Assembly: GCA_963576735.1 (NCBI GenBank)
Contig: OY755171.1
Coordinates: 124,001-188,000, forward strand
DNA from: Bedellia somnulentella
Lineage: Eukaryota > Arthropoda > Insecta > Lepidoptera > Bedelliidae
DNA length: 64,000 nt
Direction: 5' to 3'
Shown: in pieces, positions 27,001 to 39,700 of the stretch
Layout: every line of letters begins with the position of its first letter
Numbering within the stretch: position 1 is the stretch's first letter
The notes under the pieces: generated by a model
The model's input: the letters and a program-made list of their open reading frames with translations, nothing else
Database searches by the model: none
What the model was told of the DNA's origin: nothing
Program-made: the position numbers and the translations under genes

Positions 27001-30000
27001 TCCGAATCAGATCATTGTGTGTACCCATTTGTGTGATTCCATTAATGTAGTACACACAAAATAAAACAGTTTTACAATGTTTATTATACTATTTTACGGT
27101 ACAGAATAAACTTAAATTAATCTATGACTTTTAAATATTGGTATCAAAGAGAATTTAACAAATCATTTTCTGTGGACATTTAAAGCATATATTGCTGTTA
27201 TCATTATCCAACAAAACTTAGAAAAAAATATGTTTGTTATACGGGAGCTCTCCAAAATATATCATTCTTCAAAATATTTGGCCTATGATTTTAAAGTGAA
27301 AATAGAAGAAAATATACAGTTCTTAGGGCCAGTTTATTGATCCGTAGTTATAAATATAACCATTTGTTACATTGACGTGACATTGACTATAGTTAAATGT
27401 CTAACCAGTAGTCAAATCGTAAATCCATTTTGGTTCGATATTTGACATTAGTTACTCTAACCACGGGTCAAAAAATGCATTTTGCTGATATCTAACTAAT
27501 AGTTACGATATTTAACAAATTGTTGAGTTAACCACGGATCAAAAAACTGGCCCTTAGTATAGCTATTCAAGAGAACACACAAGAGAGAGAGAGAACTTAG
27601 TACAGCCTCGTGACAGGCAGACGAACTTACAACAAAATATTAGTAATAGCAATAAGGGCTCCTGTTTTAATATTTTTTGAAAATATTCTTTAAAAAGTGA
27701 GAATCATTATGGGATCTGCACCCTGCTGATTGTATTTATCATAAAAAACACCTTGTTGACTGAAACATAACTGTAAAGCAGAAATTAGACAAAGGGTACT
27801 ACGGCCTACGAGGATCACACTAACCAATCCTAAACTGTATTTTAAAATATTTTTGATTACTTTTGAGGCAGTCAATTGAGTCGAAGGTTGTTAAATTGAA
27901 GCTAACAAAATAGTGACAAAATACATATTTTTGGATAAAAAGAGAGGTATTTAATTGCTCCTCACATAACTCACAAATCTGCATAAATAGGCGATTTCGA
28001 TTGATCGTCAAGAACTTTCATCTTTTTCACATAAATATATTTTTAAAATTTCAGTGGCAAGTAAGTTGCATTTTATTTTTTTATATTCAATGTACGAGTT
28101 TGAGAAATAAAAAAATAAATAGTTGTATACCAGTACCAGTGAACTAAAAAAAGTGTATTAAACTCTAACGCCCGATTTCTGAATTGAGTATTCCAGCTGA
28201 TAACAACTTAAGTATCGTTCTGTCGCATTGAAATCTTGACAACTGAATGAGACAAAACGATACTTAAGTCGTTCTCAGCTTGAATACTCAATTCAGAAAC
28301 CGGGCGTAAGTGTACACAAATATACACACAGTGCAATTTTTATATTTTCATTGGTGTGGTAAATATATGTTTAAAATAAATATGTGGATAAACTGGCGTT
28401 TATCCACATATTTATTTTAAACATACAGGGTGTCCAGTAAATAAACGTCCAACCGTTAACCACCAATAGAGGACCCTGTGAAGTGCCCGGAAATGCAATT
28501 TTTTTTATTATAATAAACCTGGTTTAGAAATAAGCCAGGTTTAAGTTGTCCTCCTCTTGCTAACCAATTCTCCTCTAATCCTCAATTTTGGTAACCAAGC
28601 TGTTCTTTGCTTCATTAGGAGTCTAATAAAAAAAATATATGCCGATATCCCTATTTTTGCCCTCTTACCATAACAAAATAGCCCAAAGGAATTTAAAAAA
28701 ATAAAAAACAACTTAAATCTGGCTTATTTCTAAAATAAAAAAAATTGCATTTCCGGGCACTTCACAGGGTCCTCTATTGGTGGTTAACGGTTGGACGTTT
28801 ATTTACTGGACACACTGTATATTTACCACAACGGTTTGGCGTGAACGTTTGAGTGTTTCATATCCCGCAATAAAACCTACAAAATCTTCGACCATTTTAA
28901 GACCCCACTATGCACAGCAGTCCAAGAGGTAAGTAGTATAACTCTTTATGAGCCAGCCATAACTCTTGCTAGCAATCACTTGTGCATTTTTATATATTGC
29001 AGTTCTTTAAAACTTATTTTATCTATTTTTAAATAATAAGGTTAATAATTTCTTACTCGTACACTTAAGAAATTCATTTAGTTTAATAAATTTCCAGTAC
29101 GCTGTAAGTTATAATTTATATTAAAATTAACCTTCCATAATTTACTTGCGAATAAAGCATCCCGTAGAATTAATATTCTCACTTCCATGTTGAGCAGATG
29201 ACATGCCTTATGGCAAGCGATATATTTGACAAAACATTCAAGTTACTAAAAGGTGAGGTAAAACATCGTGAGGAAACCCACATGTAGAAAACGGCGATAG
29301 GCCTGCCCGCTATCACGCGGGTATCGAGCAAAGCGTGGTTATTCTAAGCACCAGTTGGCAATGTCACGTGATTTTCAGAAGTATAATACCTCTGACAACC
29401 CTTTCAGGGATACACGGTGTGAACACTGTGAACGTCTGAGTTTGAGATTCTAGTTACTAAAATTTGTTAATAACTTATTTAATATTTACAGGGCTATGTA
29501 AGTTATGCGAACTTTTTCAGGAATACATAAAGAAGGAAAAATTAACATGCTCTTAGTAAATTGACTTACCTCAAACATTCATTTAGATATGATCTGCTTT
29601 TTTATCGCTGACACTTCTGTAAAAACAATAAACTATAACCCGGAACATCATTACTCAAACGATTTACATTACTATGTCTACAGCAACCAATTAGTAATTC
29701 TAGTCTATAGGTATCCATATACATAAATGACTGAATATAAAGGATGGAATTAACGACGTTTTAATTACATTTACAGTTATAATATTCAATAGACATCACA
29801 CATACAGAATATATTTGGTTTAAATATCGTTAACAGATTATTTTTATGTTTCATTAATTTTACTGTTTGTTTGCAGTATCAAGTGAGTAAGATTAGGTCA
29901 TTTTCATATTTGTAGCTACTTCAAAATTGGGATAGATATGCATAATGTATTTAACATGTTTTTGAATTTATCAATACTTTTTCATTTATTTCAGTGGGAT

Positions 30001-33000
30001 GTAAGTTTTTTTGTATTTCTTCTGATTTAGAGACTAAAGTATGTTTATTTTGTGTAAAAAAAACGAGACAAATAGAAGAGACAATATTTATTATAGAAAT
30101 TTAAAAGGAAATAAAATTCAGGGTTTATAATATAACGTATTTGTGTTTGTGAGTAAAGAAAAAAATTAAAAAAGAAGTTAGTAAAACTAAAGACACGGGT
30201 GTAATTTTTCATAGTTTTTCATAATTTTTCATGTAAGAGAATGCATTTTATGATTTGTTTTTTACGTTTCTATGAATATATCAATTAAGCAGACCTACTA
30301 ACAAAAAAAGCTACATAAATATATCCACTATCACAAAATCTATCATACTTCTCTCGCTTCGTCTCTGTCTAGTATACTAATTATGTATACATATGGATAT
30401 CTTTGTGTTCAAACAACGTGTTCGTAACACAAAGATTCCTCTCCAAACATACATCAATCACTTTCTCACCATTCTCGTTCACTCTTTTATCACAAAACTT
30501 TCCTAAAACTCTTTCACAACCGTTGCGTGACACACCAACCCAACCATTAAAATCTCGTAACATAACAAATTTAAATCTTTTTGTTCATGAAAACCTCATG
30601 TGGGGATTTCCACTAATAAATAAAGAATAAATAAAGGAAAGAAAAATTTCGACACAGGTGACATAACAATTTTCTCATTTTGATCACACCCATTCGCAAC
30701 ATCGTCTAACAGATTCTCAAACTCCTCCCTCTCGGTTAGTGATCTGGACATGTCCGGAGCATACACGCAAATTATGCGCATCCGGATGAAGTCCGGACAA
30801 GCCCTACCTTCACCTTTAATCATAGGAGCCTTGGACTCTCACATGCATAATTTTTCATCCACTTAGCCATCCTTTTAAGATATATATATGTATATAGATA
30901 TATATATATATTTCTTGAACATTTATTAATGTAGACGAAGCCAGTATTTTGCCAGGATCGTACAAAGTGGCGAACAATAGTCTCTGCCTGCCCCAATGGG
31001 AACTAAAGCTTGACTATATGTATGTACGTAATTTTTGTTTCTGTTTTCAGATTTATGTAAGTGTTGTTTATGTTTATTCTTGTTTTAGAAATTGGATAAA
31101 GTTTTCCGTTGCCTGCAAAATAGATAATTTGAAATGTATGGTATGATAATGAGAGAGGTTTGGTGGAGCAAGTACCATAGTGAATGGAGTTAAGGTACCT
31201 TAAAACCCGCTGTTGCTATCAAGAGCATTGGGAAAACTAGCGTTTGGTTTTGTCACATAGAAATTTTTTTTGTAAAGTAAAAATATGACCCAAAATTGTA
31301 CAAACCATATTTTGAAAAAATGTGAATGTAAAGAGTTTCTTTGTTGCTTCTTCGCTTTACGAACACCTCCCAAAGCAACGGACTGATGATAAATTTAAAA
31401 AAAATTACTTTCAAAAAATGTTAGTTGTTAACTTGATTTTGGAATAAAAACTTTTTTTTTTTAAAAAACATTTGTGAAACTAAATCTAATTGATGTCCGT
31501 TTATACACAAAAACAACAAAGTTTAAGAGCTAAAGTTAAAAGGAATATTAAATATTAGAATATTCATGATCTGAAACATAAGATTGATTTGTGGAGAACT
31601 CGGTAGACTAATCATTACCAAAGATTCGTTTTTAAATTAGCTAAATCCTTGATATACTACAATATTATTAAGGTAGTGTAGTGCCGGCTTAGAATGTCAC
31701 TATACCTTTCTACCAGCGGGAGTCGTAATAAGCAACTAAGGGACCCATCACCAACAACCTTTATTTCACCATCTTTTCCCCACGCAACTTCCAAAGGTGG
31801 AATTCCTTAGCTCTGACTACCCCTTGTAGGGATTTACAGCCGTGAGTATATGTATGTATGAGTAAAGTATGCCAGAATCTTACAACGTGGCGATCTATAG
31901 TCTCAACCTATCCCAAAAGAAATAAATGGTAAGTATATGTATGACTGACGATTTTCTTATTCCGAAGCTCTGGCTACCCCTTCTAGGGATTTATTGCCTT
32001 GAGTAAATGTATGTTTGTGTATGTATGAATTTATTGACGTGACTTTGGCTACCCTTTGTTATATTTATAATTGTTTTCTGTTTCAGTCAAGAGTAAGTCA
32101 TACATTATAAAAAAATAATAACTTTTACTTGAAAATGGCCCATTAAGTTCCAAACGTGGCTGAGGAGTTTCTTGCTCTAAAGCTCTGGCTACCCCTTTTT
32201 TGATACATGGGTGTGAGTATATGTATGTATGTATTGCATTTATGTTACAAATGGTACCTTTGTCATTATGGATGTAGGACCATAATCTGCAATATATTTT
32301 AGAATATATCATTCAGTATCATTGTCAATATTTAATATTAATAATGATTTAAAAGGTTTCATCAATTCAAAACAGAAGTGTAACTATATATTGTTCATAT
32401 GATATTTAAAACATTGAAATCTTTAGGAAAAACACTTATGTTATCTGAACTCATGTTTTAGTATAGTCAATAACGATCCTGGTCAATTGAGATATAATAA
32501 CCGTTAGTCTACTCTCGCCAATGTTTCCTATATTGTTTTCACAATATAGCTTTTACGCTTTTTAAGATCTCGCCTACTCGACTTAATTTACCATTACCAT
32601 GTGATGTGACATGGTGATATTCAATTTTACACGTGACAAGACATAGTCCCGCACAGTTGTCTTTTTTTAATGTTGCTATATTAACTATTTTTCTGTTGCT
32701 TATTTCAGAAAAAAGTAAGTTTTTTATAAATATTTTTTCGTAAAAATTTTTTTATTTAAGTATATCATATATCAATTGAAAAAAGCACCTTACAACTAAA
32801 TTAAAATTAAAAATTAATTAATCAATAAAATTAAACAAAAACAATAAAAAAAAAGTAAATTGAACAAAACTAAATTGAATTATTTACGGCGTGAAAGCGG
32901 AACAAACAAACAAACAAACTCACTTTCCCATTTATAATATTAGTATGGAAGTATGGATTTATTTATTACAAATTGTAGAACGTCTTAAATTAAATTAAAC

Positions 33001-36000
33001 TTGAAGTATGACATAAAAAAGCACAAAATAATTATTTTCTATTTTCAGGTTCGCGACGTAAGTTACAATATGACTAATCGTATTTTTAGCAAACAATATT
33101 TGTGTGAGCTAAACCCATCCAAGTATATCATAAACATTATTAACATGATATGATAACATTATAGACATGATAGTCCAGTGGGTAGAACACCCGCCCAAAA
33201 ACAGAAGGGCGTGAGTTCCAATCCTGGGACGGGCCTACACCAATTTTTCTTTTCTAAAGTCATATGTGTGGTTAATTTATCATGGTTGTTAACGGTGAGG
33301 GAAAACATCGTGAGGAAACCCACATGGCTGAGTTGTACTTAGTCATGTGACAGTGAATTCGTACAAAACGGCGATAGGCCTGCCCCCTATCACGTGAGTA
33401 CACTGTCTAAGCAAAACGTGGGTACCTTCTCTGGAAACTAGATGGCGCTTGCCATGTGAGTTCAGAGGTATTGGTACCTCTGCCAACCCCTTCGGGGATA
33501 AACGGCGTGAACGTTTATGTTTATGTTATGTTAATATTAAATAATTATGCATGAACATATTACGAAAATCAAGTAAGCCTTTAGTGCCTCCCTGTTTACT
33601 CTGAACCCGAATTAGGTGTAGTACCAACAAGCTCCCGGAGATCATTGCGGACAGAGTTGATAGTCCAACTTTAAATCATTGGTCATCATCACTTCATGTG
33701 ATGAGTAACATAAATTTCAAATTCCACTAACATAGTTTATAAGTCTTTTCACTAACAGATATATGGACATTTTGTAACTGATTTGTCTGAAATAAATGAA
33801 TTTATTATTATTATTTAGAAAGACCCGTGGGTAGGGATATTAACTTGACGACATTTTTAATCATATAGAACAGTCATGTAAATATCACCAAAGACTAAGT
33901 AACACAAATACATAATATTCATCATAACAATTAATGGTCTCAGTTGGATTCGAACTCGCAATCTCCGTCCGACTTTGACCATCAATAAATTCTTAAATTC
34001 AAATCGGTTATATAAATAGTGTTTTTGGGCAAAGTGGCTGGCTGGCTGGCTAAACTTTTTTCACACCCACTTTACTACAAAAATGCCTGAATATTCCAAT
34101 TGTAAGTGTTACATACATGTAAGTAAGCATTTTAATTTTTTTTTGGTTATATCTTTCAGTTTTTTGTGAGTATAATTTTTCTTATACTTCATTAATTAAT
34201 GTCGTAATATAACAGGATCCAGTTGAAAAGGATAATATTTCGAGTATTAGAATATTTTAAAACCGAATTTCAACATTTGGAAAACGGTTCACAGAACTTA
34301 CGTATCACAGATGTTTCATTTTCCACAAGTTCATTAGTACATAAATACATTTTCTAGTAGTATCATTTCCCAGAAAAACTAAAACCAGATTATAAAAATG
34401 AATTTTTAGCTTTTACCAACTATACCTTTTGCTGTAATCTCATTATTCCAAAGGTTTAAAAGACGGAAGTAACTGTATCCGTAGTCTTACAAATCGTAAA
34501 TTTGTTTAACTAGATATTATTTATGTTAGAAAAATTGTATAAATAAAACGCGGATGCATGACTGTTTGTATGCATACTTGCTTGAATATTTGCAAGCTTG
34601 CTTGCTTGGTTGCATGTAAGTGGGGTGCAGGAGGGCAGAGCCTGCGTTGGGGGGTCGGGGGTTGAAAGGTTTAATAAGTTAAGATTATGTATAAAACGAG
34701 GGAGCGGAGCAAGCACCTTAAATGCTTGATGCATGCCTATATGCGTGTATGCTTACATGCTTGCATGCATGCCTGCTTGCTTGCATGCATTCTTGCTTGT
34801 TTGCAGCTGGCTTGCGTGCTTGCTGCATGTAGGGAACGGGGGGCGGGGTATACTACCTACATAAAATATGCCTGCAAAATTATGCATAGCAGTAGGTATC
34901 ATTCAATACATCTGTATTTTAAATGTATGGAAAATGATTTTATGGAATAGTGATTATTCGGAAAAGCAATATTGCAGAATTAAGGTATATCTGGTTTTTG
35001 ATTCTGTGCGAATCCGTTCTAGTGGTAATAATGATAGTAAAGAAAAAAAAAGTCAATCGAAAATCTGGAACGTACGAATATGGTATTTGAAATTTCGGTG
35101 AAACAATATTATAGCAATTAAGAAAAAGTTGATTAGTTTTCGGTACAATCATATTCTGGTTTAAAATTTTGGAAATACAGTATGTAACCGTAAAAGAGTT
35201 GTTTTAATTTACGTTTTAAGTAATTATTGAATAAAACGTATATTTTTTGTCCTGATTCGGTCATACATACATATGATCACACCGTCTCGGTTCTATATTT
35301 TAATGAGGCAAAATATACCGCGCTATATTTGTGTAGCGCGGTTTGTATATTTTGGTATTATAGCTATGTGTGTATGGTCATCTAAAATTTGTGTGGTATA
35401 AATATTTCATAGGATGCCTTGTTTTAATAAATATTATGACTATGTCTCATGCGTGCTTTGGGAAAGCAAACAAAAGAGGCACAATGGTGTCAATAAAACA
35501 AAACATAACATAAACGTTCACGCCGAATATCCCCGAAGGGGTTGGCAGAGGTACCAATGCTTCTGAACATCACGTGACTCTGTCACCTGGTGTTCAGAGT
35601 ACCCACGTTTTGCATGGACAGTGTACTCACGTGATAGGTGGCAGGCCTATCGCCGTTTTGTACGAATACACTGTCACATGACTAAGTACAACTCAGCCAT
35701 GTGGGTTTCCTCACGATGTTTTCCCTCACCGTTAACAACCATGATAAATTGACAAAAAAATATAAATAAATTCAATTTAATTGTACAGATTTTTAGTAGT
35801 AATAAATATGTATCTTGATTTAGTTTCTTTCTCTTTATTATTTTCAGAGCGAGGTTTGATACAACTTTACGTATAATTGTTGTTATTTTATTTCTATATA
35901 AAATAAACTTTGGTATCTCAGTGGTTACGAACTTGGTTTAGATTTAATAAGACACAAGCAAATTCTTAGGTATTTTTGTGGTAAATGCTGAATTAATTAT

Positions 36001-36663
36001 ATATTATATACAATTCTAATACTTGTGACATTGTATCTACTTGTACCAATTGGTTATAGAGACTATGTATGCTTAAACTAATTTCCGTTTTGCGTCATTT
36101 CCAGCATGTGTACACGCACACATATACTAACGGCCATTAAAAGACGTAGTCAGAGCTTCAGAGCTGGAAACTTGTCAGTCACATTTGGAAGTTGATAGGG
36201 GACAAGAGAGTAGAAATAAATTATCGTTGGTGATGGGTTTCCAAACGTATCGCCCAAAAACCACTTAAACAAGCTCCATTCTCCTAGTCGCCTCCTCTGA
36301 CACTCGAGGGTAGAAAGGGGTAGTGACATTTCATAAGCCAGCACTACACGGCTTCTTTGTATATTTTAATATTTTTGCATGTATGTGATAAGAATAGCCA
36401 TTAAAAAACAACTTTTAGAAAGTATTTGTGCAAAGATCTATTGGCGACAATCATAATAAACAAAATTTCGTTACGTACGAGTGTAATGTAGCTTTATCTA
36501 AGATTTCATTTCATTTTACAGCCCGATCCTGTAAGTTCCAATTATCTATACTTATAATAAATCTGTAGAGAGGTCAATTCTGTACATGAAATATATTTTC
36601 AAAATAACCATCAGGTGGTGATTAGGGATCGATACTGATGCCAAAAATGCAATCAGTAAAATT

Positions 36664-36733
<70 letters not shown>

Positions 36734-39700
36734 GGTTTGTATGTTCCTTATGGAAACAAAAACTACTCGACGGATTTTAACGAAACTTGGTACAATTATT
36801 CTTCATACACCTGCGCAGGTTTTTGTATACTTTCCAGCAGAGTAGTAAAGGGGAATTTTGGGAAGTTTTGGGAAAACCGGAGAAGTTACTCCATTTTTTA
36901 AGCTTCCGTCGCGTGTGCAGCCTCAATGGTTAAACTTACATAGAAATCATGTGTGACGGAAACATTCTTCATAAAATTATCTAAAAAAAAATCCTCAACA
37001 GTTTATGTCTATCTTTTACGGTTGACTCACAATAACACGTGTAATTCCTGATAGCTTAGCAGTTCGGAACATTCTGATTGTATTTGTTTACTCTTACGTT
37101 TGTAAACCTCTCACTCATCCCTGCTTTAAATAAGGTAACATTATTACCTATTCAATAAAAAAAGAATCATAGAAATCGGTAGAGAAACACCGAAATTATA
37201 CATAAAATAAGCCATCGCGCCCGTGACCAAAACCGAATCGTTACTTATAAAATACTAGATGGCGCCAGTAGTTGCATCCTACAATACGTAATGATTTATT
37301 TTTTAGATTGTTATAAATACTTCATAGCGTTTTATTCCAAAATTTGCTATTAAACGGAAAAACTGAACCGTTCATTAAAGCGCATTCAAAATCACCAAAC
37401 TACACTGTTTAGGGAGTGCTATAAATTTAATAAATTGAAAACATTGCGCTGAATTTCACAATGCTTGAGCAGTGATTGAAGAAAGAAACCTCAGATATTT
37501 AAAAAACAACGCTACCCGTGCGAAGCTGGGACGATTCACTAGTATTTGAATAATAAAACTTACAGTTAATTTGTATTTCATTGATACGGCCTATAACTAG
37601 CATTGAAATTTTCAGAAAATAAGAGTAAGTAGTTTTAGTTTTTTTAATGTTTAATAATAAAATAATAAAACTTTATTTAACGCACAACATGGTTCTTATT
37701 TGTTAGTAAAGCTTACATCTATTGTAAGTTGGTACATCTAAAACTTAATCTAAGAACATGATTGGTCACGTGTACGTGGGGCGATGCGGTGCGGCCGCGC
37801 CGGCGAATGTACACGCAGTATTTGGTTTAGCTATTAGTATTTCAAGTTAAACCCTATTCAGAATCCAAATGAAAGTTCCAAAAACATAAAACAACACTGA
37901 ATTTACTCTATTATACAGATTTGTTTTGTACTAAACATTTATTTTTATTTTGTGAAACTTAATATTTCTACATCTATTTCCATCACATTGTCTATATGCT
38001 CGAATCAAAATTTTCAGTGGAGAGTAAGTTGATTTTGCTTTTGTAGACTGGCACTCTCATTACTTCGAAGCCTGTGTCTGTAGATATTGAAAACAACATT
38101 ACATACATACATATACTCATGCCGTTAGTTTCCATTGGGTTAGGCAGAGATATTCGATCGCCACTTTGTACGATCTTGGCAAACCTCTCTAGCTTCTTCA
38201 CATTTACCAATCTTAACTTCACATACACATGATCTTTCAAACAACTAAAAAAATGAACACAAAAATGCTCAACTAGAAAAGAAAGAAAGAAAGACATCTA
38301 TTCGCTGCATAAAAGGCAAAAAAAACTAACAATATGCAGACAATAAGAAATAAAAAAAAGTAAAAGAATACAGAAAAAAAACAATATAACACTAAAATAA
38401 TTAAAAACACAAAACAAAAATTAAATGAAAATAAAAATATAAAAAGTGATAAAAAACTAAAGATGAAAAAAGACAAAAAACACTATAAAAATAAATACCA
38501 AGACCACATCAAAAATCACTCTGTGCCCTCCAACAGCAAAAACGCAGTGACTCAGCAAACTTTGTAAGTTTTACCTCACAACACTGATTTTCCGTCAGCG
38601 CCAACAGTAGCGGCAACACAAGCGTCTCACAAGCAGCAACGTGATATATTATAATTATAATATACTTATAGTATAGGTACTTACACATAAACAGTATTTA
38701 GAGATATAAATATATAGTATATAAAATATAAAAAAATGTTACTACAAACAGAAAGACAACATTTATATAGTACACTAGCTGATCCGACAGACTTCGTACT
38801 GTCAAAAGTAAAGACTTTCACGTCGTTTAACTGAAATATGACCCATTGACTGAAATGAATGAAACTGTTGAATTAAAGGGAAGCTAGAGATTAGATTAGA
38901 TTAGAAATTCCTCAGCCACTTTTGGAAAGTTAAGTGGGGAAAAGATGGTAGAATAAAGGTTGTTGGTGATGGGTCTCCAACCGCATCGCCCAATGTTCCC
39001 TTAAATGTCTTCTTGCCATTATTGAAAATCGCATAGCTATTGATATAGTAGTTTTTGAGATCCTAGGTAACAAACACATTTTGGGCGCCCTTCACAACTT
39101 CATTTCATACTATGTATAGAAGTAGGCGACCATACGTTTTATCCAATCGCTAGTGCCTTGAAAATTCGCATAACAGACACAACCGTCAACTGTCAGTCTG
39201 CCCTCACGCGTCTGCCCTCGTTCGGGTCGCGCACTCAGCGATGAGCCACTTCTTCCCCACCGCACCTACCCCGCTCCCCCCACGCCCCGTTCGCCTGTCG
39301 CCGCTGCCGGTATTTATCACCGAAACGGTATTTATCGCCGAAATTGCAATGACTTTGCATTTTAAATCTGTGATATCTTCGAAAATATTTATTTAATTTA
39401 CATGCTGTAAAAAGCCATATTGATCTTTATTAAATGCACAATATGACCGAATGCGTGATTGAGATTAATGGTAAGAAAGTGGAACAAGTGAAAAAGTTTG
39501 TATATTTGGGAAGTTTGTTTACTAGGGATGGAAATTGTGATGAAGATATCGAGAGAAGAGTGAAAAAGGGTAATGCGGTAAATGGAGCACTGGATAGTCT
39601 AATGTCTAGTCAGTCGGTGTCTGAAAAGGCCCGAATGGCTGAGTATGATGCTGTCCTCGTTCCTACACTTATGTATAGCAGTGAATGTTGGGTGTGGCAG

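Larger units (their letters stand above)
30001..31050. other. Intron with SINE C tail and RTE fragments
   Basis: 30567-30655 is a family C body (tgttcatgaaaacctcatg). 30370-30565 and 30656-30830 carry minus-strand pieces resembling a LINE endonuclease domain ([27 protein letters not shown]), probably one RTE copy split by the SINE. 30870-30915 is TA-rich. Confidence 0.5.

Noticed and set aside
30122..30148. 27-nt interval between CAG and GTGAGT
   Set aside because: Contains an in-phase TAA at the third codon.
34687..34950. Cys/Ala/Leu-rich open frame
   Set aside because: Arises from the degenerate TTGC/GCATGC tract; open on both strands, no coding signature.
36638..36901. Open frame with Leu-Ser-Val-Cys repeats
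   Set aside because: It is the (GTCT)n microsatellite of a Helitron read in frame.
38266..38480. Phe/Leu-rich minus-strand frames that look membrane-like
   Set aside because: Product of an A-rich stretch on the plus strand; no start context or repeat-independent support.
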